NCBI GenBank assembly: GCA_029962745.1
Contig: CM057167.1
Location: 21,316,679 to 21,380,678, forward strand
DNA length: 64,000 bases
DNA from: Echinometra lucunter
Taxonomy: Eukaryota; Echinodermata; Echinoidea; Camarodonta; Echinometridae
Reading direction: 5' to 3'
Shown: piece after piece, positions 34,184 to 45,908 of the stretch
Layout of the letters: each line of letters begins with the position of its first letter
How positions within the stretch are numbered: position 1 is the stretch's first letter
Program-made: the position numbers and the translations under genes
The notes under the pieces: generated by a model
Told to the model about the DNA's origin: nothing
Databases searched by the model: none
Seen by the model: only the letters and a program-made list of their open reading frames with translations

Positions 34184-34189
34184 CTCAAT

Positions 34190-34655
34190 GTAGTCTGCTT
34201 ATACATGTTTATACCAGTTTACACAAAGTAATTGACATACAAGATGTACATGTATGTACAAATAACTCTCTTGACTTGCTTGATACATGTGTCATGCCTT
34301 CCTTAGCCACCCTCATCATCCATCTCTGTATCATTCATATATGTAAGTTTCAAGTTTATTCAAACCAATCAATCATGCAATATTTTACAATCATTTGACA
34401 AAAAAAAAGAAATATAACATGAAAGGTTTGGGACCCCGAGGAAGCAGAGCTTGTGAAAGGGGGCCCCTTAATGAAAGGAACAGAAAAATAAAACAAAAGT
34501 AACAATATATAATAAAATATTATAACAATAATAATTGATGAGAAACATATGTACAATGATATAACTAAAGAGTAAATGTAAAGAGTAAGTCTAATGGATA
34601 AGCATTTTAAAAATATTTTACTTCAATTGAAATTCCCAGGCCTTGTCTGGTGTCA
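34190..34655. other. spacer with tail-like AT-rich repeat
   Basis: TTTCAAGTTTATTCAAACCA at about 34348, then an A-rich stretch, is reminiscent of the reversed 3' end of a retroposon. No protein-coding evidence. Confidence 0.35.
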
Positions 34656-35185
34656 AGAGGAGAATTTGATCCCAAGTGATCGTAAAGTCTCCAATCATTC
34701 CAACCTAGTCTCCTTCTTATAATAATTATTATACGTAAAGTACACAAACGCCTAAGAATACGCCATAGTGTTATACTAACGGGCTCTGAACGGGCACACA
34801 ATGTGAAGCTTGAGCTCATCTGAGAAGTAAGACTAGCAATGTATAAATGTCGTAAAGAACGCATGCTCGGTAAAAGCTTCTCGTGGCTCGATCAGATGGA
34901 TGGCCGTTCTATGAATGAAAGGTCTCGAGTTCGATTCCCACTCTCGTCAATATCATATTTTTGGCATTTATTCCATCAGAAATAGTTAAAGTATCACAGC
35001 TATCACGACTGCTTAATTGTGGTTTAACACTATGGCGTATTCTTAATTTCTTAGGCGTCTGTGTACTTTACGTATAATGGTTATTATAAGACGGTGGCTG
35101 GGTTGAATCATTCACAATTCACAAACTTAGAAACCCCCATCTCTCTAGTGCAGAGTTATGATCAGGTTGGAATCAAATTCATGCA
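34655..35185. mobile_element. fold-back element with a tRNA-like loop
   Basis: The best arm match is 34711-34780 with 35015-35094, sharing AATACGCCATAGTGTTA and TATACGTAAAGTACAC. Weaker matching continues outward (AATTTGATCCCAAGTGATC versus the inverse of GATCAGGTTGGAATCAAATT) to about 34660 and 35185. The loop contains the tRNA-derived segment annotated separately. It is either a fold-back element that carries a SINE or two opposing insertions. Confidence 0.7.
34877..34948 (+). mobile_element. tRNA-derived segment (SINE head)
   Basis: An A-box-like TGGCTCGATCAGATGG at 34884-34899 and a B box AGTTCGATTCC at 34928-34938 are spaced as in a tRNA. The cloverleaf ends do not pair cleanly, so it is not called as a tRNA gene. 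It lies inside the loop of the surrounding palindrome. Confidence 0.55.
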
Positions 35186-36127
35186 TTCTGCACTCTTCCG
35201 AAGACTTGGGTTTGGAAACATGCAAATGGTGGAGGCAGTCATAGCATGATAGCACCATCGCTTCTTGCCTTTTTAAAATGAAACGATGTTTACAGGTCAG
35301 CGGGAGTTTATCATCTGTAACCGATCTGGTCTAGTCTCACTTTCTTTAACCATGTTCAAAACTTCACACTAGAGATCTGTCTGCTAGATTAACTTCACTC
35401 TTCAGTCAAGAAACAGTTGTTTGAAAATGTTTGTACTTGAAATGTAAATCTTATCAATTAATGTGAACTGAAAAGTACAAAGTCTGTACATATTGAAATC
35501 TATTCAGGTGTGATTGTTGACTATTAAACCATAGACCCAGGGTCTATGGAAAATACCTGTTATTCTGAAATCAAACCGTGCTCAACGTTTTAAAAGATTT
35601 TACGGGGGGGGGGGGGGGGGGGGGAAGGGGTACATGCATGCTGGAGTCTTCAAAGGGCTATCTTCCTCTTGCAAACTTTCCATCTCTAGTGTAAACACGT
35701 CTCATCTTTCCGTGAGGATGAGTGACACAGCGCACAGGAGTCTTGGTACAGATGACAGAAGAGAACATCTGTGAAGATAATCACTGGCACATCAGAGGAC
35801 ACTCCCTACCAATATCGGGATATCCTGCTGCAATTCCGTCTGTACCATTCTGTTCCCTAAGACTATTAATTTCCCAGAGATACATGTTCTCTTTATACAT
35901 ATGTAGGTCGATCTTGCGATGTACTATCTCGTTCCTTTGTTTCTGGAGTCAGTTATAGTTGAAATATGTAGAGATTGTTGCATTGTTGTTCGTGGAAACT
36001 GTTTTTGAATGTGCTCTGCGTGGAACTGATAGATTTCCATGTGATGATCATATTCTTAAAGAGCCTTTGTGGAACTTCTGGCACATGGACCTTGTGCTAA
36101 ACATTACATTTATCCAGTAAAGTTGTC
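35186..36127. other. probable intron, no exon recognised
   Basis: A poly-G tract at 35604-35621 is the only marked feature. A short open frame at 35722-35958 has no recognisable content. Confidence 0.4.
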
Positions 36128-36136
36128 TACTGGCTT

Positions 36137-36797
36137 TAAACTGCTGTTGCTACTCTTACTACTGCTGCTGCTACTACTACTACTACTACTACTGCTACTA
36201 CTACTACTAATACTGCTACTACTACTGCTACTACTACTGCTACTACTACTGCTACTACTACTGCTACTACTACTGCTACTACTGCTACTACTACTACTAC
36301 TGCTACTACTGCTACTGCTACTGCTACTGCTACTGCTACTGCTACTACTGCTACTGCTACTGCTACTGCTACTGCTTCTGCTACTGCTACTGCTACTGCT
36401 TCTGCTACTGCTACTGCTACTGCTACTGCTACTGCTACTACTACTACTACTACTACTATTACTGCTACCGCTACTGCTACTACTACTACTACTTCTGCTA
36501 CTACTACTGCTACTACTGCTACCGCTACTACTACTACTACTACTACTGCTACTACTGCTACTACTGCTACTGCTACTACTGCTACTACTACTACTGCTAC
36601 TACTACTACTGCTACTACTACTACTGCTACTGCTACTACTGCTACTACTGCTACTACTGCTGCTGCTACTACTACTACTGCTACTACTACTACTGCTACT
36701 ACTGCTACTACTACTACTGCTGCTGCTACTACTGCTGCTGCTGCTGCTACTACAACTACTACTACTACTTCTACCACTACCATTAATACTACCATTA
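36137..36797. repeat. 660-bp (CTA/CTG) triplet array
   Basis: Almost every triplet is CTA or CTG, with scattered TTA, CCG and CTT. It would read as uninterrupted poly-Leu on the + strand and as poly-Val/Ala on the minus strand, but there is no sign of a real protein. It lies about 660 bp upstream of the PTPN3/4-like exon, so it is probably intronic. The patchwork of (CTACTG) and (CTACTACTG) blocks shows repeated expansion with different higher-order periods. Confidence 0.92.
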
Positions 36798-37460
36798 TTA
36801 ATTCTATGAGCTTTTTATATACTTCATATACATATTTTTTTAAATACTGGTGTAAATGGTTGAGATGGACAACGAAACAGTGGAGCTTGAATCGGTTCTG
36901 GGCTTAATCCACGATGAGACAGGGTGGTCAGGCTTCTTCTGTCATGGTAATTCAAATAGAGTTGGACCTTTCACGCTGAAAGTCAAATTATCTGTGTTTC
37001 TTTTGTTAGAAAGGGCCCAACACATACAACATGTACACAAGTACATACTACGACGACATTCACACAAAGTGAGATTCCATATAAAATCTTACTACCTTGC
37101 AGTGTGTTTCAAATGAAATTATTTGTCTGGCACTCTACACTGCACATGTATGTTACGTGAAGATCATTTTTAGAGCTCTGTACAATGTGTGAATGAACGA
37201 GAAACTGGAATCACAATCTACTTTTCACTCTTTTCTTGTGTGTGAATGGATCAAGTGTATCTCATTTTTAAATTGAGATATGTTCATTTCACTGTTCATG
37301 ATTTTCAAATAACAGGCACTTTTTTTTTACTTTGCATGTATTTAAAAGCTAAAACTGTTCTGTGTATAAACACAGTCAGTGGTTCTTTTTCGTTTTTGAA
37401 ATCCCATGCATCTAGTACAAGTATGCAAAATTCTTATCTTTTTCTTTCCCTAAACTTCAG
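36798..37460 (+). other. intron end before the FERM exon
   Basis: No exon seen. It closes with TCTTTTTCTTTCCCTAAACTTCAG (given in two parts: TCTTTTTCTTTCCC and TAAACTTCAG), a strong pyrimidine tract and AG acceptor at 37459-37460. An in-frame TAA just before the acceptor shows that the coding frame does not extend into the intron. Confidence 0.5.
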
Positions 37461-37702
37461 GTCCTGGCACAACCATCAAGATTTTACGGCCACAAATCAT
37501 TACCGTGGAGGGGCGGCTGGGCAACAATGGCCGGGCCCCCGCCGGCGGGAGCAGCGGGCGGCACCACCACCACCACCACGCCAGGTCAAACAGCGGCTCC
37601 TACAATGTGAGGGCCAGCGAGATGGCCCGGGAAAAGCAGGAGCGGAGGATGCGTTGCCTCATCGTGTTCCTCGACAACTCAGAGGAGATCTTTGAAGTAG
37701 AG
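37461..37702 (+). CDS. exon of a PTPN3/PTPN4-like non-receptor tyrosine phosphatase (N-terminus and start of FERM)
   Basis: PTPN3/PTPN4 proteins are cytoplasmic, membrane-associated phosphatases built as FERM, PDZ, then catalytic domain. This 242-base exon enters with two bases of a split codon and ends exactly after a codon at GAAGTAGAG|GTGAGA. Its 80 codons read a low-complexity leader with a six-His run, then SYNVRASEMAREKQERRMRC and LIVFLDNSEEIFEVE. The YNVRASE(L/M)AR motif followed by a LLDN-type first FERM strand is, from memory of the family, specific to PTPN3/PTPN4. No upstream in-frame ATG occurs in the exon, so translation starts in an earlier exon or at the internal Met of SEMAR. 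The rest of FERM, PDZ and the phosphatase were not found and should lie beyond 64 kb. Composition is strikingly GC-rich against the AT-rich surroundings. Confidence 0.8.
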
Positions 37703-37850
37703 GTGAGAGAATCTACTGAAAACGTGCATAGTCAGGATTTCATGCAGAATGTTTTTTCCTATCTGTCAGTTGAGAGAAGTTGAACTAAGTTCATGATATA
37801 TGTAAACTACTTTTCTTATCTTTGTATAGATGTACAAGCCAGAGAGAACG

Positions 37851-38183
37851 AAAGGCTTGTTCAGATATGGACGACAAATCCCTGCAACATTTTTACTATA
37901 CAAGTCAATGGGGTATGAGGGGATGAAAAAAATGTTGCCAAGGCAGGAGACGTTTTTTGTTCGCCTGGTGGCAAAAAGCTGTGGACCAATCAAATTCTTA
38001 AAAAGTTAGCGCAAAATGGGTTGTCATGAGTTTGTCTGCGCGACTTTTGGCAAAACTCTGTTTTATTGGAGAGTTGACATGTTAATACGCGTTCATTAAC
38101 ATAAGTGGGGTGGTTTGTCGCGCCATATCTGAACACTGAAATTGTTGCGGGGATTTGTCGCCTCACATCTGAACAAGCTTTAA
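37851..38183. mobile_element. fold-back MITE, about 333 bp, copy 2
   Basis: The ends AAAGGCTTGTTCAGATATGG and CACATCTGAACAAGCTTT are inverted. It shares CCAATCAAATTCTTAAAAAG, TTGTCATGAG and GAGAGTTGA with copy 1 at 31905-32244, but its tips have diverged (TTGTTCAGATATG versus TGCATTCTGATATG). It lies 148 bp downstream of the FERM exon, inside the intron. Confidence 0.78.
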
Positions 38184-40981
38184 GAATGGGCAGTCTAACA
38201 TGATCTGACAATAGAACACTGTGTGCAGTTGCGTGTAGAAGCTGGTTTTTTTTTTATTAACTACCAACAATATTGGTATATTTTTACTAGAGACTATTCA
38301 ACCCGAGTATAACCTGAAGTTTTAAAGAAAAATGTATTGTCTCTAATCTAAATGAGTGTCGATGGAGTGTATTAAAATTTTCTATGGTCAGCAACTCAGC
38401 ACTTTCACATCTGTTTTTGCATGATTATCATGTACAATGTACATTATATAGAACATGACAATAATGTTGAATCCTTGTATGTGCTCTGCATAATATGTCT
38501 AGTCAAGTGAACAGCACGAAAGGCCATTCTCGAAAAGCCAGACTCCATTATACACCATCCCAGGTGGAAAAATTCTCTTCCTCATGTAATATACGACCAC
38601 TCTTGCAGCGGCGACGCTGCAACGCTGCCGTTTATGGAGACGATAATTGCTTGTTCGAGCTTCTCCTCAGGGCAAATGATGACATTTACATGACGATAAT
38701 GATCGCTTTACCCATTTCTCCTTTCAACGCTCTCAATGTCTTCGGCATTGTCAATTCAGGGAGATCAATGTGTATGATTTGCTGGATTGCATCGAAGGAT
38801 ATTTTCTCCTTGGAGAGACCATTTGTAATGACAGTCATTGTAGTGTATAATGTGTTTGACATTTGATAGAGTGCCGTTCTGTTTAGCTACTTTGTGTACA
38901 TGTAGGAGCATTCACTTTACAGAGAAAGGCACAGATATTAATTCCTGTCCTCCATGACAGGGCTTAAAATGATATTTGTTCATTTCAAATTAGGCCTTTT
39001 CAAATCTTGCAGAACGGTAATAAATAAAAAGATGTCCAATATTGTGAGAGGATACATTTATGTCTACATGTACATGTACATACGGTATGTTTAGAGCCAG
39101 AAGAACGTAATTCACGATTTTACATTTACCAGTATCATTGTGCTTAATATGGCTCTCAATAAATGATGTGTACATGATAAAACTGCATTTAGTTGATATG
39201 AAAATTAGTTTGCAGTTTGCAGAATGAAGTTTTCCTTAAAATTTTCAAGTCTCCCAAAGTAGATACTGAAAATTGCAGATGGAGGTCTCTACAGAGTATT
39301 TACAATGTATGTCTCCACATTAACATTGTCCTTCTAGTCAATCTAATGCATACTTTGTAGGTGCCCTTTTCCTTTGTAAATTGTCCACTTCCCCATATAC
39401 ATGTAGAGTACATATTAATAGCCCTATAGTGTACAAAATGTACATACAATGTATACATCAGGGTTTGGCACTAACATGCACCGGGGACACATTGTCCCCT
39501 TAAATTTAGGTCTAGCTGCCCCCAAATTAAACAATTATAACACAGGGCCAAATACATACATGTACAGGGCCTGGAATTTCAGTCCGGACATACTTTCCCA
39601 AAACTTTGAAGGAACCCTGGCCTACATACATTTATACAAATGAGGATTGGTAAGGTTTTCATGCACACAATGATGATGATGGTAATGATGATCTGCACAT
39701 TTCTATATGTACATGTCATATGTCCTCGACCTTTCAAAGTTGTCTCTCAAGTATTAATAACCAGGAAGCTCTTACATCTACATGCAGATGATGGAACAAC
39801 AAATCCTGTTTCCATGACGATATGACCGTACAAGTCCGTACTCTGTTGTCATCCATCTTCCGTGCAAGATGTCTTCATCCTTCTTCTGAATCATTTGCTC
39901 GATTCAATGTCATGATTTGTTCAAGAATGACAATGCTATAATTCATCAATGTAAACTGTACGTAGAGAAGAAGACAAAAAGGAAAGGCACTGCAATTCTT
40001 GGGGAAGGCAGCGATGCGCGACCTTGACCCCATTCATGCTCATTCAAAGGGATGATGATATCAATATCTTGTTCACCTATCAGTTTCCTCATGTTTCTTT
40101 TATTGCGATGCCGCAAGCTCCCTCCCACTCGTTACTAGCACGGCCTCCGTTTCGCATGACTGATGAGCCACAGTGCCTGACGGATTTCTTTTCTTTGTTC
40201 AATGCTCTGTTAGATCAGTAAACTAGCGGTTCATGTCTATGGCAGCACGGCATTGTGAAGGTCGATGATGAATGTTCGAGGTTTTATACATTTCCCATGC
40301 TGTTCATCAAAGCATTTGAAATAATTGAAACCTGTTTTAGTGTCCACCTGTATATGGAAGCTTTAGAAAGGCCGCCATTCTGTAATAGACCAAATGTTGT
40401 ACATGTACCTATTGAAAAATGTTTCTCATGTGCATTCACAATGTACAATGTACAATGTACATAAAGAGTTTTGATGTCAAAAAACAATAAAGGCCTTTTT
40501 TAAAATACTTTAAAAAAAAAAGAAACACCAGCATTGAATGAAACCAAAAATACCCACCATTTGGTACTTCATTTTACACTATACATTATACATATCAAGA
40601 AAAAAAATGGAATTAGGATCTAAAGTATCATTATTTTCTTATTATTTTCTTATCATTTGCGTGTAGATACATGTACTTCAGTTGCAAAAACATGTATCTC
40701 AAATTTACCCCCCCAAGCAAAAAACCTCAACGAATCAAACACCCCCCCCCCAAAAAAAACCCCCACAACAACATGAAAAAAACAGGGAATGGAGCTGCGT
40801 TGGGTAGGCTAGAAATGAAAGTTGTGGAATAATAGATATTCATTAGCACCGAGAGAGAAGGAGAGATACGGTACATGTACAATGTATATGTACCTTCATT
40901 ACCATCATGTACATAGTATATGTACCTTCATTACCGTCATGTACATAGTATATGTACTGTCATTACCGTCATTACTTGTCA
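38184..40981. other. probable intron, no exon recognised
   Basis: ACATGTA-type words are dense (for example 39064-39080 and 39405-39455). The stretch 40000-40200 is somewhat less AT-rich, with GACCTTGACCC and ATTCAAAGGGATGATG words and overlapping non-coding frames. A threefold TATGTACCTTCATTACCRTC repeat of about 36 bp lies at 40888-40975. Confidence 0.45.
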
Positions 40982-40985
40982 TTAA

Positions 40986-41390
40986 CCCATTCATGACATA
41001 GGTCCACATTTTGTTGTTTGGCCTAATATCTTTTGATGCAAAGCCCTAAAAATCATACCAAATACATGAGCAGAAAGAGCAAAAAATTCTACACAAACTG
41101 TGCCCATTTTGGTTGCGTCAATATTCGTTGTTTGATGCTGAATTTTTTTTAAAGGAAAATAAGCATTAAAATCCTTAAATTAGCAATGTGATAGAAAGTT
41201 TAAAATCACCATTTTCCCCTGCAAATTGGCAACTTTTTTACTTCTCATAATTTCTGTCAATTTATATTCATTTTAGATACATGACATTTTATAAGAAAAA
41301 TGTAACAATAAAATAAAAATGTTGGTGTTGCCAATTTGAAGAATAAAAGCTGATCAAATTAGGCTTTAAATAATTCCTGTCACGAATGGG
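40986..41390. mobile_element. 405-bp TTAA|CCC...GGG|TTAA element, copy 2
   Basis: Nearly identical along its length to 29785-30192, differing by a few substitutions and 1-3 base gaps (for example TTAAATTAGCAATG for TTAAATTGGCAATG). TTAA flanks both ends (40982-40985 and 41391-41394). Same orientation as copy 1. The low divergence implies recent activity of the family. Confidence 0.9.
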
Positions 41391-41394
41391 TTAA

Positions 41395-44300
41395 ACTGTA
41401 TACACTGAGGAAGGCCCGAGGTGGGCCAAAAATTTTGAACAATAAAAGCTAATGTTGGATTTACACATGGCGTACCTTCGACTCTTTTTGAAGTTATTAC
41501 TGTCTGCATTATTAATCATCCAACACGTGGGTATTATTCTCTATTTGTATATGTACTGTATACATGTAAAGACTATCTGCATGGAAAAATATGTGGGCAA
41601 GTCCAAGGTGCGGTGTTCTGAGATGAGGGGCATTTCCGATGATTTTATCTGTAAATAAAGCCCTGATAGACCTGAGTACTAATTTCATTCATACTTGTTG
41701 AACAAAAGTTTCCTTTGCCATCTTAGAAACTTGTTAGAGGGTTGTCTGACACAGCAACAGCTAATGTGTGCAAACTGGATTCCTTCTATTTAGAAGCATT
41801 ATGCATAACAGATGAACTGAATAGTTGGTAACCAAGGATTCTGGAGTGAAACGTGCATAAGTTTGAATACATTAGGTCAATTGAGCTGGGATCAAATACG
41901 AAATAAAATGATACACATATATGATCGTACATAATGCCATAATACTTGGTACTGTAAGGACATCAAATGACCATTTACTTGTACCTTGAACATGCCTGTA
42001 TTTGAGATTTAAAAACAAAATTTTGATGTATTGAATTTGGAATATACATGACTAGACATGCAGAACTGTACTCACGGTTTATTATTGATTTTATTGTGCT
42101 ATTTCGTTAGCTTTTAGGGTGTCAAAGAAACCCACAAACTTGTCGTAAAAATCCGAATTGTCAATTTGTATTGCAAATTAAAAGGGTATATATCATTTGC
42201 CAATCAAACAGTAAAAGAAACCATGGTAAATAGATGTTATTACCACATACAAGTATCAGTAAAGTTGTAAACAAATAAAATTGGACATAAACCAAAGTGA
42301 ACTACATGTAGGCATCTGAAAAGATGAAAATGACTCCCTAGCAAATGCATAAAGCAGTAGGGCCTTTAAAATTGGAAATTGTAAATATTGTGTTGTTGAT
42401 ATTAGCATCAACAAGTAGACAAACATGCATCAAAATTAGAAACTAGAAACTAACACAAAACTTAATGCTTATTTCTAGGCTCCTTTACCCCTCCCCCCCC
42501 CCCCCCCCATTCAGACAACCATACTTTATTGTATACAAGTGTAGCTACTGAATTTTTATTGTCTGATTTTGTATATTGTGTAATAAAACATAATGAAATA
42601 TATCATGAAACATCATATACAGGAAAGAAAAGAATGTTCGATCATCATTTCAAATGAAAACTCAATTCACTATGCAGTGATCCTTTAGTCTACATGTATG
42701 TTTCTTAACACGAAATTTATATCATCGTATAACTTTTATCTATCATCTAGTATGAATAGGCTCTAAGAGAAAGAGAGAGATAGAGAGGGAGTCTTTCTGA
42801 GACGGTCTGACCCCATATGCTATGAAACTGGAAGTGACTCACAATTGAGTGAGGAGAGGGGGAGAAGAAGGTTTTTAGCTCGCCAACTCAGCAAGGCAAG
42901 AAGGGTTATGTGATGGACGCGATAAGGAAGTTCCTATAAAAAGATTCACCCCCTTTATTTAATGTTCTGCTCGAAAACCAGGAATGCCCTGCGTTCTTGA
43001 AACTTTTCCCCCAGAAAATTTTTCCCCAACTCCATAAGCAGTGGAGATCCTCAAAAATTTCATGCTGCTATTGCTGCATTACATGTCGATTTTATGGGGG
43101 TGTGGGGGGGGGGAGGAGTTTCTGTGGAAAAAAAAAAAGTGCTTCTCAAGTGCCTCTGTTTTGGTTTCACAGACATAGTTCTGTCCAAAGAGTGCCATGA
43201 ACCGGTACAGTAATGTACATGTACATGTAGGTTTCTTAAAGCCTTTTGTTGGAGTACTGATTTCACAAAATTTTTTAGTAGCTCGAAAGTGTCATGCTGC
43301 AAGATATCAAAGTTAGATTGAATTGAAATATTTTTTATTTTGTGAAAGTTGCTTTCTGCGAAAACAGCCTCTTGTGTGCCTCTTATATGATTCACGGGCA
43401 TATCTGTCCCAAGGTATGTTCACGTACATTACTTGCAGATTTCTTGGCTGTTGTCAGTCTGTTGCCAGTTCTTGGATTATTTTGAGAGCAAAATGCCAAC
43501 TGTTAGCATTTCTTCCAGACTGAAATACATGTTAAGTGCAAGTACACGTAAGTGAAGCAAGACAGCTATGGCCCCTAGGAAAATCAGGGACAGCTATCGA
43601 TTGAAATAGTACATGTACATTAGGCTAACACTCTACAAACCATATTGTACCTGTAATATTATGTACACTGTACATGTATCAAATAAATACATGGCAATGA
43701 TGGCATAGTATTTTTCAAAGAAAATAATAAGTTGTCTGAGCTTTGTGATTTTGATTGAAATGATAAACAATTTAATCTTTAGTCTTTGACTTTTCAATTA
43801 AATATGATAACAGTAGTGTGACCAGTGTCACAAATTGTTGAGAAGAGTAAAGGAAATTTCTTTTGAAATCATATGGCCTGTTCAAAAAGATGTGTTCTCT
43901 TGTCATTTTTTTTTTTTTTTTTTGGGGGGGAAGGGGGTTACATGCAAATGATGTTGAACTGATGATTGAATGAAAGTTATCGTATTTAATATTCTATGGC
44001 AAAATTTTTGTGCTTTACAGTATATTTTTTATGCCCTTTCTTGCTTTTATAGCAAATTGGATATCAGTTTAATTTTCCACAGACATTGGCCAAAAATAAA
44101 TGTTGTGCATGGTATTTGAAAGGTTAATAGAATCTTTCCATTACTTCCTCTTATTTTCCATCCATTAACTATTCTCTCAGCCACCTGCCATCAAACAGTA
44201 ATTAGATCTATTTACTAAACATCCTTTCATTGGTTAAATAATAATTATTTAACTAGATTATGTAGCAGTATAATAGACTTTCATGGATTGTCGGTTCACT

Positions 44301-45289
44301 TTAAAATAGTTTTTAGGTTATGATAATGGTTCCTCTGTTAGTCATTGATTGCTGCAATTCAAATCATTTAACTCTGCAATTGGCTAATTATTACCAGTAT
44401 CAACAGTCCATTGCAAATGGATATCAAAATTTTGAATCTAGGATTACCCCCATTTCAAATGTCAAACGCCAGACCCCGAAATTTCAAAATCATTAATAGG
44501 TGAGATTGCATTCAGATTTCAATATGAAAATTATGTGCAAAAAGTAATTGTAGAGCCCTAGTTATCTAAAAACACAGTTTTTATTTTGTTATTTATTTAT
44601 GTTTTTATTAATTTATTTTATTATTTATTTATTTTATTTTATGTTTTTATTTTTTATTTATTTATTTTTATTTATTTTTTTTTTTTTTGGGGGGGGGAGG
44701 TTAGAGGGGACAAAGAAAAGGCTGAAGGAAAGGATAGTTGGACAGAGGAATAGAGATAGATCATAAAAGATGCAGAAATTCATAAAAGTTTGAAAGAAAA
44801 GGAATGGAGAGAAGATATCCAAGACAACGTTCTCATATACTTGCCAACGCATAGACAGAAGATTTAGGAAAGAAACAGAAATTTCACAAAAGGCTGTAAA
44901 GATGAAAAGGTGCAAAGATTTCCAAACGAACATTCTCATACTCACTAAACTTTCCTTGACTCAGTCAAGGTTAATCGTGTCTCATAGTAACATTAATGTA
45001 TCATGGGCACATGACACGTTTAATGTCCAAATACAGCTTATCCCTGCTTTCAGAACGAAGATCTTCTTCAAGGCTAATGGCTTACTAACCTCAGATAAGT
45101 TGATGCGGCGATTGAAAGCTATTAAGCCTCTTTCAGACATGAGGTGATAGACCACCTCAAAAACTGTGCAAAATATAAACCATTTAATGTTATTAATATG
45201 AAGGTGAATACCCAGGGGGAGGGGTGGGGGTGGGGGCCTGCTCATTGCAGCAAAGGCCCAACACCTACATGTACTTATGTACTCTGTAA
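41395..45289. other. probable intron with A/T-rich microsatellites
   Basis: Poly-C at 42492-42509, poly-G at 43096-43111, poly-T then G7 at 43908-43930 and an ATTT-type array with poly-T/G at 44580-44700. No exon recognised. The open frame at 44658-44945 is composed of this array and its flank. Confidence 0.45.
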
Positions 45290-45654
45290 CAGGGTTCTCA
45301 CTAGAAAAAAATCCACACACGGTTCCCCCTCTGTGCAAAGTGCGGAAGTATCATAAATGTTACGGAATAACACCTAAAGTTAGGTGTGGCGGCAGTATAT
45401 GCTATAGCAAAAGGATGAAAAATACTTCTTGGTGAGCAGGAGTTCTCTACTAATGACATAATAGCAAAAATATATTGCCAAAAAGCAAAACAATCTGTGG
45501 AATTTATCATTATTATTAGGAATATATACTCCAATGTTTCTTTTACCCTTGTTGCCACGCATGGTGCAGCAATTTTACACATGGTTCTTCCTTGTCTGAA
45601 ATCCTGTACGCATGGTATCAGAATCATGGGTGTTATGTACTGCAGAGAACCATG
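45290..45654. repeat. dispersed repeat, copy 1 (CAGGGTTCTCACTAG...)
   Basis: Begins CAGGGTTCTCACTAGAAAAA and ends near TGCAGAGAACCATG; only the outer 8-10 bases are inverted (GGTTCTC/GAGAACC). A copy of the same length and roughly 90 percent similarity lies at 46945-47310 in the same orientation. Either a mobile element with very short terminal repeats or a local duplication. Open frames inside are parallel in the two copies but lack domain features. Confidence 0.75.
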
Positions 45655-45682
45655 CTCTGTAATATACAGATATCACTAATTC

Positions 45683-45768
45683 ATATCGTCTGTTTTGGAG
45701 CCAGAAGGATGTTAAGTCTGTATACAATGATATGAGTTATTGCCCTTCTGGCTCTGAACAGACGATAT
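45683..45768. repeat. 86-bp hairpin, GCCAGAAGG family, copy 1
   Basis: ATATCGTCTGTTTTGGAGCC at the left pairs with GGCTCTGAACAGACGATAT at the right, and inner AGAAGGATGTTAA pairs partly with TTATTGCCCTTCT. A related hairpin is at 54302-54381, and a more diverged one at 47941-48030. Too small to encode anything; could be a tiny MITE family or a structured RNA. Confidence 0.75.
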
Positions 45769-45908
45769 GCTTATAAAATATTTATTTTGCCATGGTGTGT
45801 TGAATAATGACTTAATAAATAAATGAAACAGTATAAGAAGGAGAAATGTGGGATGGGAGGGGGGGGGGGACAAGAGTGCCATATTGATAATTAGAACAGA
45901 AGTACAAA

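Noticed and set aside
36069..36809. 246-codon open frame of poly-leucine
   Set aside because: It is a CTN triplet array read in one frame; both strands are open because the repeat has no stop codons. No protein-like composition.
40860..40980. Threefold TATGTACCTTCATTACC repeat as a regulatory array
   Set aside because: A short, imperfect local tandem duplication in ACATGTA-rich DNA; no further evidence of function.
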